Shown: positions 34,922 through 45,811 of the stretch, in pieces
Layout: each line of letters starts with the position of its first letter
How positions within the stretch are numbered: position 1 is the first letter of the stretch
Assembly (NCBI GenBank): GCA_037447655.1
Contig: JBBHKE010000248.1
Location: 102,501-166,500 of the forward strand
DNA length: 64,000 nt
Reading direction: 5' to 3'
DNA from: Zygnema cylindricum
Lineage: Eukaryota > Streptophyta > Zygnematophyceae > Zygnematales > Zygnemataceae
Notes under the pieces: model-generated
Seen by the model: only the letters and a program-made list of their open reading frames with translations
Told to the model about the DNA's origin: nothing
Databases searched by the model: none
Position numbers and translations under genes: made by a program

Positions 34922-36355
34922 ATGCCCACTGATTGGAACAATTTTAATTTCCGTTTTGAGTCTACTCGTAGTGGTGTAGCTTTTCGCCATTCACCTGTAG
35001 ACCAAATCGATCTGGCAAGTATATCTAATTTTCCTATAACTTCGGTTCCGGTATCGAGAACATCCTCTGTCCGTTCCAGACTCACTTCACTCTCTTGTAT
35101 GTCCTCTGTCTCCTCTACGCTATCTGTAGAGGAAACTAGAGACGTGAGTCTCGAGGGATTCTACTCAGGTTCCCTCTCCTTTTTGTCTTCTCTTGGTCTA
35201 ATTTTTGTCCCACCTCCGTACACGCCGGTCAGTGACATGGCTTCCTCCTCGGAGGGCCCTGTGAGCAAAGTGCAATTTTACTTTTCAGGGATGAAGGATA
35301 CAATGTCCTTATCTCATTTCTGTATGCTGTATGATACCGAAATGCGCGATTTGGCATTTCGCTATCAAGATCTATTTGATCTTCGTGTAGCATTCTCTCT
35401 CCTCGGTTAGTACCTCAGAGGTTTGGCTCTCACCCTATATTCCCGCAAGTATAATAGTATACTCGCGATGACAGAATTTTCCCCTCCTTTCGCTGGCACA
35501 CCAGAGGTCATAGGACAAGTGGATATCTCATTTCAAGCCGCTTTTCCCGAGGTCTTGGATGCCCAAGGTAATGTCCTAGTTCTCGCTGTCCTTGAAATTC
35601 CTCGGCAATATGCTGTGGCTGCACGTGCTGTTGTCCCAGCACGATTAGGGATGACGATTCCGTTGCGAGATCCCCTTTCTGTCATGTTCGATCTCTTTGA
35701 AGCGGAGTATCGAATGCTCAATCCAGATCAAGTGAAAGAAATAAACTTCGAACGTAAACCGGGTGAATTCGCCCCCGCTTTACGTGCCTGTATGGAGACG
35801 CTACGGGAAGCCTTACCGGACGTAATGTCCAATGCGGAAATTGTCGACAAATTTGTTGGACAGTTTCCTGATCACTCAAAACGATTTATCCAAAATCATC
35901 TTACGCAGACATACGGCTTGAAATTTTCCTTTGACCAGGCCGCCCAATATGCGGTTGAATATGAGATGCTGTCGTGTTGGTGGGAAGCTCATGATCGATC
36001 GGAAGTTGCTTCTCCACTTCCCCCACCAAGCAACCCATGGCCCAACAATAGGCCTCAGAAGGTGCTTGCCATTGGAGCTCCACTGTTTAACCATGGAAAC
36101 AGATTATGTTTTCGTTGCGGGGAAACAGGGCATGAGGCTCGCATGTGTCCAGATAAGACGACCACATGCACTCACTGTCACCGGATGGGACATTATGCTC
36201 ATCGATGCCATATTAAAAACCCAGAGTTCTCATATCATAATCTAATCAAGAATGGGGGTATTCCCACTGTTCCGCCAAGCGGGTCACTCCGCCTAAGGGA
36301 ACCGAGAAAGAATCTACTCCTCCTAGAATTTCCCGTAGAGAGAGAGAAAAGATAG
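34922..36355 (+). CDS. element Y gag with two zinc knuckles
   Basis: The most sensible ATG is 34922 (MPTDWNNFNF); the frame is open from 34838. One in-frame TAG at 35408-35410 interrupts an otherwise continuous 478-codon frame. The middle part has a retrotransposon-gag pattern (FEAEYRMLNPDQVKE, FVGQFPDHSKRFIQNHL). Near the C-terminus are two CCHC knuckles, CFRCGETGHEARMC and CTHCHRMGHYAHRC, both with perfect C-x2-C-x4-H-x4-C spacing, so the protein should bind nucleic acid and build particles. The frame ends at 36355 and the protease frame follows in the -1 frame. Confidence 0.8.
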
Positions 36356-36369
36356 AGCTGGAAGCTAGT

Positions 36370-37605
36370 ATGGCAGCTATGATGAAGGAACAATTCGTCG
36401 CTTTCATGGCGGAGATGAAGCCACAGTTTACCGGTATGGCTCGTACGGTCGTTCACATGCCGACGCTGGCCGGTCGAACCCTTCGCTATTCCACCGTCAA
36501 ACAACGAGTGGCCGCGTTTGACAAAGGCTCGCCGGATCATAATCGAGTCGGAAAACTAACAAACTCTCGTATTCCAATATCTTTTGAGAAGGAACCTCTC
36601 TCTCCTCTTCTAGAGACGGCTTCAGCTATTGTAGCTGAAGCACTAACAATCTTAGATAGTACAATCCTAGATGCTCATCGCGTCAAGGAACGTTTGAGCA
36701 TCTTATCGTCTATGATTGAGGACGTGCATAAGGCCTCTCCTATTTTGAGTGAGGTTGCTGTAGCCGCTGCTTTACGCGCGTTGCAGCTAAATCGCAATCT
36801 GTCAGCAGTTCAGCCAATTTCAGCGGACGAACGTAGCACGTTAAATCCTCACATTAGCTTTTTTGATAACACTCGTAACTCACTCACAGTGAATGGTGTC
36901 GCCCCTTCTCTCCCTCTCATGGACACCGGAGCCAAACGCGTGATCATGGGATCCGGATTTGCGTTGAAGCTTGGCCTCACGGCAGACAAGCTGCAACCCA
37001 CAACCACACGGTTACTAACTTCAGCTGGTACCACAAAGCCGGTCCTTGGAATCACCAAAGACCCCCTTGTGTTTCGGTTTCAAAAAGAGACAGAAACTAA
37101 ATTTTCTGAAATTTCTTCACATGCGCTCGGTACTAAGTGTAGCGATTACGAATGTTTGGTTGGCCGAGACGTTATATTTCGGGTTGGTGGCGGTGTAGAT
37201 ATGCATGACCTGACATTCTCTTACAGACCCAATCACTTTCCTGAGCGGAAGATTTGCCTTCCACTTATTTCGGCACGGAAGCCCTTGCTTATCATGGCTC
37301 CTTCAGCAACAACACTTCCTGCTTATGTTGGTATCGACACATTAGATACTGACATCTCTCCATGTATCTCTCCATGTATCGCTCCATGCATTCTCTCGAT
37401 CAACAAGAAAACATCTAATGGGACGTTGCTTTCCCAAGGTGCAGATTACATGCCTATGAGGGAGCATGCCATGCTTGGTGTTTCATGTTATGTGCAGGAT
37501 TTTTCACTAGGTTTGGATTCCACGAGGATACTCACAACTGAGGAGACTTTCGATCACGTCTTCGCGGTCTTCCGATTTTGTTGGCCAGCTCCAGCGAAGG
37601 CTTAG
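36370..37605 (+). CDS. element Y retropepsin-like protease
   Basis: 411 codons. LMDTGAKRVIMG (about residues 181-192) is the catalytic DTG motif of an aspartic protease, and a second conserved patch CLVGRDVIF lies near residue 265. The first 170 residues are a helical linker. The -1 frame is open upstream through 36331 and overlaps the gag end, so a -1 frameshift or splicing could make a gag-pro fusion. No reverse transcriptase follows; the frame stops at 37605, a G11 run follows, and C1 begins at 37622. Confidence 0.72.
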   Translation: MAAMMKEQFVAFMAEMKPQFTGMARTVVHMPTLAGRTLRYSTVKQRVAAFDKGSPDHNRVGKLTNSRIPISFEKEPLSPLLETASAIVAEALTILDSTILDAHRVKERLSILSSMIEDVHKASPILSEVAVAAALRALQLNRNLSAVQPISADERSTLNPHISFFDNTRNSLTVNGVAPSLPLMDTGAKRVIMGSGFALKLGLTADKLQPTTTRLLTSAGTTKPVLGITKDPLVFRFQKETETKFSEISSHALGTKCSDYECLVGRDVIFRVGGGVDMHDLTFSYRPNHFPERKICLPLISARKPLLIMAPSATTLPAYVGIDTLDTDISPCISPCIAPCILSINKKTSNGTLLSQGADYMPMREHAMLGVSCYVQDFSLGLDSTRILTTEETFDHVFAVFRFCWPAPAKA

Positions 37606-37621
37606 GAGCTGGGGGGGGGGG

Positions 37622-37836
37622 AATAAATGGATCTCTCTCTCGGCTTCCCAATCACCTTCCACCTTTTATCCTTTTCACCTGTTATTTCCTTTTCACATTG
37701 TCATATTTATTTTAACTTGCTTTGTATTATAATTCATTTCATTCAGGATCTGCTTTGTTGTTGTGTATTCCACATTTTCTACTCTCCAGCTGGTTAGGTT
37801 GCATGTTTTTTGGTTTGATTAGACACATGCACGACA
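37622..37836 (+). repeat. element Y repeat C1
   Basis: 215 bp, starts AATAAATGG (an AATAAA polyadenylation-type hexamer) and ends CACGACA. Preceded by GGGGGGGGGGG, which resembles a polypurine tract. Confidence 0.88.
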
Positions 37837-37838
37837 GC

Positions 37839-39135
37839 TGTCATGCCGCATCTTGTCGGCCACTTTCCTTGTTAATATTTAGATTTTAGGATGAGCGGCC
37901 GCCACACTAATTTGTATTTGGGTGTTATTTTGGTTTCGCAGGTCCGTACATTGCAAGTTTGATCGTCAGTACATACCTATGTTGACCTTAATTTCTGCCG
38001 GCGACGAGTTGGATCGTACGACTTTCATTTCCCGGAATTCCCGCTGACGATTCATTTTTGACTTCACGTCCGTACTTAAGTTTTCTATCGCAGATTTTGG
38101 CGTGACGCGACAGACAATTTCATATATTTATTTAGATCGAAGCGACGCCGGGAATCTCGCGGGTATGTGGGAGATATATTTTCGCGCGAGCGGCGACGAC
38201 CGTACTTTTGATTTCCATCGCAGGTTTTGGCGTGATGCGATGTACAATTTTGAGGCACTTATTCCGCGACGTATGACTTTGGGATGTCGGTGATGTGACG
38301 TACGTTTTCAAATGTTGGTGACGTGGCGTACGATTTCAAAACATTGGCCACGCAACGTGCAATTTCGAAATGTTGGCGACGCACGCTTATTGGTTGTATT
38401 TTAAGTCGTGAACCCATGTAGGTTCACGCATTTTCATGTAGTTAGGAAGGGTTTTAATCCGCAGATTGTGAATTTTGTAACGTAGGCATATGGTTCTGGT
38501 CGTTTATTGGCCAAGACCCAAATTAGTCGTAAATTGTACAGTGAAATACTCTCACGTGATTGGTTAGTTAGCAAATGTCAAAAATTAGTACTTTGGCTAT
38601 TTCGTTAGTACTTAGGCGATTACGTTAGGTTTGTACTCTCATAATTTGAGAGTAAAGGAATTGGTCGAAGAAGACTTAGATCTTTCTGTCTTTTGCCCTC
38701 GTCTTTTTCCTTAGTCAAATTGTCAGTTTTTTCCATGCAAGGCTTTTTCTGCCTTAGTTTGTTCAACGCTTAGCTTTTCTCTTTACTCATTATACTTTCA
38801 TTGTAAACCCTATAAGTTAATTCACTCGGTTTTGGCCGGAGTCCGCACGGTTTCCCTTCAACAACCTCTTTTAGTGTAGAATCTGCCCACTTTCTGTTTC
38901 CGAACCTTTGTGGATGCCTTTGGTGAATTAGTGTTTCACTTTTAATTGTCTAATTTTCCTTGCCTTGGTTGGAGTTTGCTGGTGGTTTGTTAGAATCTGG
39001 TTATCTCAGATTCTCTATAGCTTCTAATCGCTTGCTTTCTATTATCATTTTTTGCAATTGGTTACTAGTGTGTCAAAATTCGGTTTTCTCGAATTTTGTG
39101 CAGATTTTTAAGGTTGCTTTCTTGTATTTTCTTGT
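37839..39135 (+). repeat. element Y repeat A2
   Basis: 1297 bp, near-identical to A1. Starts TGTCATGCCG two bases after the end of C1. Confidence 0.88.
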
Positions 39136-39350
39136 AATAAATGGATCTCTCTCTCGGCTTCCCACTTACCTTCCACCTTTTATCGTATCCACCTGTTATT
39201 TCTTTTTCACATTGTCATATTTATTTTAGCTTGCTTTGTATTATAATTCATTTCATTCGGGATCTGCTTTGCTGTTGTGTATTCCACGTTTTCTATTTGC
39301 CAGCTAGTTAGGTTGCATGTTTTTTGGTTCGATTAGACACATGCACGACA
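39136..39350 (+). repeat. element Y repeat C2
   Basis: 215 bp, same length as C1 and about 93-95% similar by eye. Joined directly to A2 with no core between. Confidence 0.88.
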
Positions 39351-39354
39351 ATGT

Positions 39355-39439
39355 GGATGTGTATTTTTCAATGTGGGAATGTGTGGTTGAAATTGATTCA
39401 AGTAATGGGATTTTCTGAGCGGTTAGAAATCGTATTACA
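39355..39439 (+). repeat. element X left LTR, part after Y insertion
   Basis: Continues the X LTR after Y and ends ATTACA. Confidence 0.85.
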
Positions 39440-39441
39440 TA

Positions 39442-39453
39442 TGGTATCAAAGC
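39442..39453 (+). promoter_or_regulatory. element X primer binding site, left copy
   Basis: TGGTATCAAAGC, two bases after the LTR end; initiator Met tRNA type with one mismatch. Confidence 0.85.
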
Positions 39454-40082
39454 TTTGGTTAGAAACCAAAGAGAAGTTTGCTCACTCGAATATCGACTCC
39501 CGTGACCAGTGAGGGTGCTCTAACTTGTGTCGGTAGAACCACAATGTGAAGTGGTAGGGGATTGGACGGAAACTGAGTGATCACATTGCCAACGACCGCT
39601 GGTTTGATGTGGGGTGTGCTCAGGTCCTAAGGACTAAGGCGGGGTGGGTAGTGTAGCCACTGCTGAAACTCACTCCAATTACCTAGAGGCCAAACTTGCC
39701 TTTTTCTAGCAATGATTCATGTGTAGAGGGAGAGCTTGAAGCCATGAAGGGTGAGGATGTGAGGATCAAAGAACAAAAGATCTTGATGTAGTGAGAAACG
39801 ATAAATTTGCTAATGGTGGAGAAAGAAAGTGGAGCACTTTACTTCTTCAAGAGCAAAGGAGTCCAGAAATTTCTTAAAACTTTTCAAACCCTAAATTGTT
39901 ACCTTTGAGAGCTTTTCAATTTTGTTGTTGCAAAAATTATGGTTGAACCTTACCTTTAAGATAATTCAATTTTGGTGTTTCAAAATTTGTGGGCAATTCT
40001 TACCTTTTTGCATCAATGTTTGAGAAAATTGATGAATTGAATTTCCACTAACTTACTTTCAATGTCTTATTGATTTTTCAGA

Positions 40083-42142
40083 TTTTTAGTGGTGTCCGAT
40101 TTAGTGATGACATCAATGTTAGTGTTTTCTCCCCCCCTTTCATCAGTTATTGTCTTAGTTACTAATAACAAGAAAGCATGATTTGTTTTATCTTTTAAGT
40201 GCTTTTTACATTGTTTAGCAGATATCAAACCTTCCACTCCCAATCTGGTTATGTTATTTATATGATTCCTATGCGATTTGTTAGGAGATAATGCTTGCAA
40301 AACCTTCCAACCGTTTTCAGACCTCACTTTCAAGGTGTTAATTTCCCAATTAATTTGACGATTGTGTTCAGTTAACTAAGGCTTTCCCAAAATTAGTTCT
40401 TCATTTCCCAAATTCATTATTTCACACAACTTTCATTTTATGACCCTGGATATCAACTTCTATCGTGTCAGTTTGTAAGTCTAATGTGGACTTATTACCA
40501 TTTGCCACTTGAACATGTAAAGGCTTTTCCCTTATGACAGTAGAAATTTTATTTTCCTCTACAAACTTATGTGAAATAAAATTATGTGTGGCACCTGAAT
40601 CAACAATTACTCTTAACGGTTTTCTTTCCACTAATAACTCGAATCTAATCAAACTGTGTCTGGTGTCATCATTACTTAGCTGTCCTAACATAGGTCTGTT
40701 GTTGAGAATTTCATCAGAAGGATTCTTTAAACTATGCAGTGTAGTGAGAATCATAATAAATTCAGCTATCCTAACTTTTCCATTCATTAATTTTCCCACC
40801 AAAGTTAACTCTTTAACTTCTGGATCCGGTTGACTTAACTGAGGACTTTCAGTTAGTCTTTTCCGTTTCCCACCTCCTGGGCTTCCTGCTCAGCTATGTA
40901 TAATGCAATATCCTCTTGGAGACCTTCATTTACTTCGACTTTTTTCAGAGAACCTATATTTGTACAGTCTTTAGCGTAATGATCTGGACCTCGGCATTTG
41001 AAACAAGTGACTTTCTTTTTGGGTTTTATGCACTCTCTACTAAAATGTCCCTCCTCTCCACAGTTATAACAGTTAATCTTTTTCAGTTGTGCAAACTCAA
41101 ATGCTCTATGCCCCTTTTTCTGACAAATAGTGCATATGGGGATGGTATGGTTAGGCTTCTGGGCATTAATGCTTCGTTTAGGACTTTTAATGTACCCCCC
41201 TCTATTGTTAAATTTATTTCTTGCATTAACACTATGTCGACCCCTTTGATTTCCCTTGAAGATATTTTGCCTATTCACTAGACCAACATTCAAACCCTCT
41301 TCAACAAATTTCTCCTCATCCCACTCTGATACTTCATTCAAATTACCCCTGAGTGATCGAGTTTCCCGATTATACCCCAACTGATCCTCTAATTCCAATG
41401 ACTTATCTTGTAATTCCTTCAAATTATTAAATTTTCGATGTTTTAGTTCTGATTTCAATATAGGATTCAAATAGTTCAAAAAATGCAATTTTGCCATTTC
41501 ATCAGTCAAACCTATGACATGAATGCTAGATGAGTCAAATTCCACAATATAATCCTTCACAGATCCAGTCTGCTTACAATTCAACCACTTTTCTTACATT
41601 CTGGATTTAAAAGTGACAGACAAGAAACGCGATTTGATCGCGGTTTTAAAAGTTTCCCAATCAGCATTATCAGGAATCAAGTTAGACCTTCTCTAAGTAT
41701 AATACCAAATCTGAGGATCGCCTTTCAGACAGCTAACAGCAAAAGAAGTGTAATCATCACGATCGCAATTTCTAGACTCCAAATAATACTCCAAATGAAA
41801 AATCCAAGCATCCAACTCATCGATCCTCTTACCATCAAACAATGGTGCCTCACTAATAAACAATTTTAGATCCCTTATTTTCTTAGGTCTATCAAGATCT
41901 TCCTCCCTAATCCTGGCATTCCTTTTACTACTCTCACCCTTTTGGTCATTCATTCCATTCTTGGTCTGAATTAAGTTAATAAGTTCATCTAATTTCTCAT
42001 TTGAAACATTTCCATTTTCTTTGACAACTTTCAATTCACTTTTCAATTCGGAAATGGTTTCATCCACAGCGGCAGCATAATTATTAAATCTTTTGACCAA
42101 TTTCATAGTCCGCTTATTCAACACATTGAACACATTCTCCAT
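40083..42142 (-). pseudogene. element X gag-protease, broken
   Basis: Gag starts at 42142 (MENVFNVLNKR) and reads to 40853 in one frame except for two stops between 41693 and 41585. It has three Cys/His knuckles near 41160-40980: a degenerate CTICQKKGH, then CYNCGEEGHFSREC and CFKCRGPDHYAKDC. Protease continues in another frame from about 40802, with VDSGATHNFISHKFV (gypsy-type DSG) and, past a further stop, LGKPWL. The coding sequence ends abruptly near 40083, where the inverted leader of the left copy begins. Reverse transcriptase and everything downstream are missing. Confidence 0.82.
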
Positions 42143-42932
42143 TTCACGTTTCTATGCAGAATTTGCCATTATCACAGAATGAAATCAAGCAAAAGAAAGA
42201 TAAGGTATAATTTCCCAATGAAATTTGATGCATATTTGAAGTCCTCAGATTGCTCCAATCCAAGACTTCTTCTCTTTAACAAATCCTTTAAAAAGATCAA
42301 GATCTGAGAAATTAAAAAGACATTGACAAAAAGTTAGTACAAATTCAAATTTTCAATTTCCCAACATTGAAACAGAAGGTAAGAATTTCCCCACAAATTT
42401 TGCATTAGCAAAATTGAAAGATCTCAAAGGTAAGATTTAACCATAAATTTTGCAACAGCAAAATCGAAATCACTCAAAGTTAACAATTTAGGGTTTGAAA
42501 AGTTTTGAGTCATTTCTGGACTCCTTTGCTCTTCAAGAAGTAAAGTACTCCACTTTCCTTCTCCTCCATTAGCAAATTTCCCACTTCCCACTACATTAGG
42601 ATCTTTTACTCTCTAATCCTCACATCCTCACCCTTCATGACTTCAAGCCCTCCCTCTACCCATGAATCATTGCAAGGAGAAGGCAAGTTTGTTTGGCCTC
42701 TAGGTAATTGGAGTGAGTTTCAGCGGTGGCTACACTGCCCACCCTGCCTTAGTCCTTAGGACTTGAGCACGCCCCACATCTAACTAGCGGCCGCTGGCAA
42801 TGTGATCACTCAGTTTCCCTCCAATCCCCTACCACTTCACATTGTGGTTCTACCGACACAGGTTAGAGCACCCTCACTGGTCACGGCAATCGATATTAAA
42901 GTGAGCAAACTTCTCTTTAGTTTCTAACCAAA

Positions 42933-42944
42933 GCTCCGATACCA
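42933..42944 (-). promoter_or_regulatory. element X primer binding site, right copy
   Basis: Element strand TGGTATCGGAGC, two bases after the right LTR. It faces the left copy, so the two copies point toward each other. Confidence 0.85.
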
Positions 42945-42946
42945 TA

Positions 42947-43915
42947 TGTAATAGGATCTACTACCTCTTAGAAAAATCCCATTACTACAAACAATCCCAA
43001 CCACACATTCCACACATTGGAAAATACATATCCACATTGGACAACACTCACATAAGGATAAACTTTAAATTAGAAGAAGCTTCTGTCCACATAACATTAG
43101 CTTGGTCTCTTGCCCTCGTGGCTCAACCCTTTTTATTAAATTGTTTTCCACTACTCTCTACTCTTAATAATTCTATCTCTTAACTACCAAAACACTATTT
43201 AGTTAGTAAGAGATTTCACAGCAAAATGCCTTTTCTCCAATTTGGTATTAATCGCTCAAGACCAAGATCAGCCGGAATTTCCACAAACTTTTCCAAAGGA
43301 AAAGATGTCTACTCTCCTCTTACACTTCACTATTTATCCATCATCGCCCTGAACTCGCCAGGCCAGAGTCAACGCTCTGTTTAAACTGCCTTTTACCTGA
43401 GCCAATCATTGATCAGTAAAGACTCATACTGACCAATGCAAAAACGTGCGACATCTTATACTAACTACTTAGCACTTTACTTACCAATCAAACGTTACGT
43501 TTCACTACGTAACATTTACGTGCAAAAGTGCGCGCCAAACGAAACGCGATTTCGCACGATCGTGCGTAACAAATTTCGCACGCGAAACTTCCTACGAAAT
43601 TCCCTTAAGTGAAAGTGACGTTTCGTCCTAAAATTTGTACGAAACGAACCACCATGCATACTAAACGTTTCATTGGAACTTTATGAAACGTATACGCGTA
43701 ATTTCGGTACTAATTTGACCCTTAACCCGTTTCAATGATACCCACTTGTTATTTAGACCCCACGCTCTCACCTAAATGCACCCACCGCTATAACTTTTAA
43801 AATATAACTCCAAATAGCGTGACTCTTTTGCGGACGCCTACCAAATTTAATACTCTATAATCATAACACCTATATACCCCTTTATAAACAAGTTCGATCC
43901 GCTATTACTGTTACA
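42947..43915 (-). repeat. element X right LTR, inverted
   Basis: 969 bp; on the minus strand starts TGTAACAGTAATAG and ends CCTATTACA. Noticeably diverged from the left copy (roughly 10%), so they are not a fresh duplication. Confidence 0.88.
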
Positions 43916-44031
43916 CCGCCACTAGTTCTCGTGACCAATCTAGACGAAGCAGTTTGGAGAGCATCTCGCTCCGCACCGCCAGTTTACCTTCACTTTTCAA
44001 GTTGCCTGAACTATCTTGTACAACCGCATCC

Positions 44032-45296
44032 ATGGAGTCGTCATCCTCACCACCACAAAAGAGGAGGAAACTCGTATGGGTGGGGCAGGAGGATACACGT
44101 CGTCGCGATAGATTGTTAGTCGCGGCGGAGGTCATGGTAGTGGCTGACCGAAGACGGGGAATGGTGGAAGAACCAGAGCAGGGAGAGAATGCTAGTAGTG
44201 CGGAAGAACCGGTTCAAACCAATGGAGGGGAGGGATCAAGAAATTCTCAGGACCCCGAGTATAACCCACTTAAAGAGGGGGACAGAGAAGATGAGGAGGA
44301 TCATGAGCTCTGCGACGCTGAGGTGCCGGAGCGGAAACCGACACCCTCACCGATGGAAGAGCGTGCCTCTGATCTAGAGGTGATGAGGGATCCAAATAAG
44401 GAAAGTACCGCCAATGAACAGTCTTCAGAGAGCTCCAAAAAGATGGCCGCGACGCAATATCCTATCGAGGATGAGGTGTTTACCCTTTGACGAGAGGACA
44501 GGGAAACAGAAGGGGAAAGCGAAAAAGAAGAAGAAAAACGTGACTGTCTTTTTCCACCGCCTATCGACCCGCAACATCCGGACCCTGCTTTCAATTTTGC
44601 CAAACGTTATAACAGGAATCCTTCGGAGTGGCCAGCAACGTGGCGCAGAGGAAAGTTTGGAGATCCAATCAACATCCGTGCCAGTGTGCCATCACACTCG
44701 GCATGGAATTTCATGAGGACGAAGGACCTTGGATTAACCATAAGGGTTATGTGCAGTTAAACCCTCATGCACTACCGTTCGTGGACGTGGTCGAGGACCA
44801 CTACTGGTACAGGGTGAACGTCCTCGGATTACTCCACCACTATCACCCATGGGATGTCCACCTGCACGACATTATTTCGCGGGCCGAAGTCACATCGGAA
44901 GTGAGAGCACTCAAGTTAGCCCGGAGGAGCTCGAGCTACGAGAAAGCATGTTTCCTTCAAATTAAGGAAAGTACCTCGTTGGGAACTGACGAACAAAGAG
45001 GTAGCAGAGTTCCCACAAATTGCGGTACCAGAAGCTCCCCAAAGTTCGGCAGTAGAGGCATCTGCACTTGAGACCGTTCCTCCACAACCTGAAAAGCCAA
45101 TGGCTGCTTGGAAGCAGAAGGGGACCAGCTAAAGGAACGAATCATCAGGAAATGCTTGGCAGCGGCGGATCGTCACATCGCACTCTTGGAGACCCGATGT
45201 GAGCAACTCCAAAATCAGTTGAACACCTTGCGGGAAGAGTTTGAGGAGTACCGAGAGGAAACTTACGCAATGTTTCGTCAGCTGCAGTCTCCCTGA
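44032..45296 (+). pseudogene. extra ORF downstream of the chromodomain (G2 copy), broken
   Basis: Starts MESSSSPPQKRRKLV, with a classical basic nuclear-localisation-like cluster. An acidic region follows (EGDREDEEDHE). After a stop at 44488-44490 the same frame goes on with a Trp-rich block (NPSEWPATWRRG), then the reading shifts frame near 44720 (YVQLNPHALPFVDVVEDHYW). After another stop near 45069 it ends in a coiled-coil (LETRCEQLQNQLNTLREEFE) with a stop at 45294-45296, 44 bp before the LTR. The intact protein would be about 420 residues. I do not recognise the middle domain; G1 carries the first half, so it is a family trait. Confidence 0.68.
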
Positions 45297-45340
45297 GTTA
45301 GCAACATTCAGCGGGACGCTGAATCCTTTGATGGAGGCAT

Positions 45341-45791
45341 TGTAACAGGGTTACAAAATTATGTATAGTACAGGCTACTGCGGTTGCGGTTCAGAGCAGC
45401 GCAGCTGCGATGCCACACTAGAGTAACATAGAAACGTAGCAGGATACCAACGCAGCGTAGCAGCATAGCAACACCGCAGAATGTGGATTAGACTACAATT
45501 TTCTAGAAGATAGTCTGGTTAGATCGTGGTTGACCGAGAAGGTCGACGTGTACATAATTAGAACCAAGTTTACTGATAGCTGATTAGTTTAAATAATCCA
45601 GTAGTCTTAGTCAACGGAGACTCTTTAATAGACCTTTACAGTGAGTTTGCAATCTTCTAATCTCTTCCCGAATAATAGAGTTCAATCCTTTCTGTGAACG
45701 TTGTGTACTTACTGACGCTACAAGGGGACCTTTGGGGATTATTCCGTTGAGCAATTGGATTGTGGTTTTATTATCTTGCCTTTTTACTACA
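45341..45791 (+). repeat. LTR of the chromodomain gypsy family (G2 3' LTR)
   Basis: 451 bp, starts TGTAACAGGGTTACA and ends TACTACA. Contains GC-rich GCAGCGCAGCTGCG palindromes. Truncated copies lie at 48326 and 54754. Confidence 0.85.
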
Positions 45792-45811
45792 GGGGCCGTG
45801 GAGGGGGTTTC

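Larger units (their letters stand above)
31912..39350 (+). mobile_element. element Y: gag-protease retroelement with split direct repeats (A1-ORFs-C1-A2-C2)
   Basis: Begins TGTCATG and ends CACGACA, short inverted tips like an LTR element. Flanked by ATGT (or AATGT) at 31908-31911 and 39351-39354, and the empty site is preserved in the inverted X LTR, so the entire unit inserted as one. Inside, A (about 1296 bp) and C (215 bp) each occur twice: A1 31912-33207, C1 37622-37836, A2 37839-39135, C2 39136-39350. The coding core lies between A1 and C1, and only GC separates C1 from A2. No reverse transcriptase, integrase or tyrosine recombinase is present, so it is non-autonomous. Confidence 0.85.
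31038..43915. mobile_element. gypsy element X, self-inverted, with nested element Y
   Basis: The left LTR runs on the plus strand (31038-31911, then 39355-39439 after Y). The right LTR runs on the minus strand (43915-42947). Both start TGTAACAGTAATAG, both end ATTACA, and both are followed by a primer site and about 640 bp of homologous leader. Between the leaders (40083-42299) lies only gag and protease, reading minus. There is no reverse transcriptase, integrase or 3' LTR. No target duplication is visible (GGGCG on the left, CCGCC on the right). Confidence 0.85.
43916..45791 (+). mobile_element. G2: 3' end of a chromodomain gypsy element
   Basis: Matches the 3' part of G1 (59900-60552) and continues further to a complete 3' LTR at 45341-45791. 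The pol region is missing; the left border is the end of inverted element X. Confidence 0.82.

Noticed and set aside
31912-39350. Element Y as an ordinary LTR retrotransposon with 1.5-kb LTRs
   Set aside because: The coding core lies inside the left repeat, not between the repeats; only GC separates C1 from A2.
31912-39350. Element Y as a bona fide tyrosine-recombinase (DIRS/Ngaro) element
   Set aside because: No recombinase or reverse transcriptase, an aspartic protease is present, and there is a target duplication.
44032-45296. Envelope gene of an endogenous retrovirus-like gypsy
   Set aside because: No signal peptide, no transmembrane segment and no cleavage site; the N-terminus is nuclear-signal-like.
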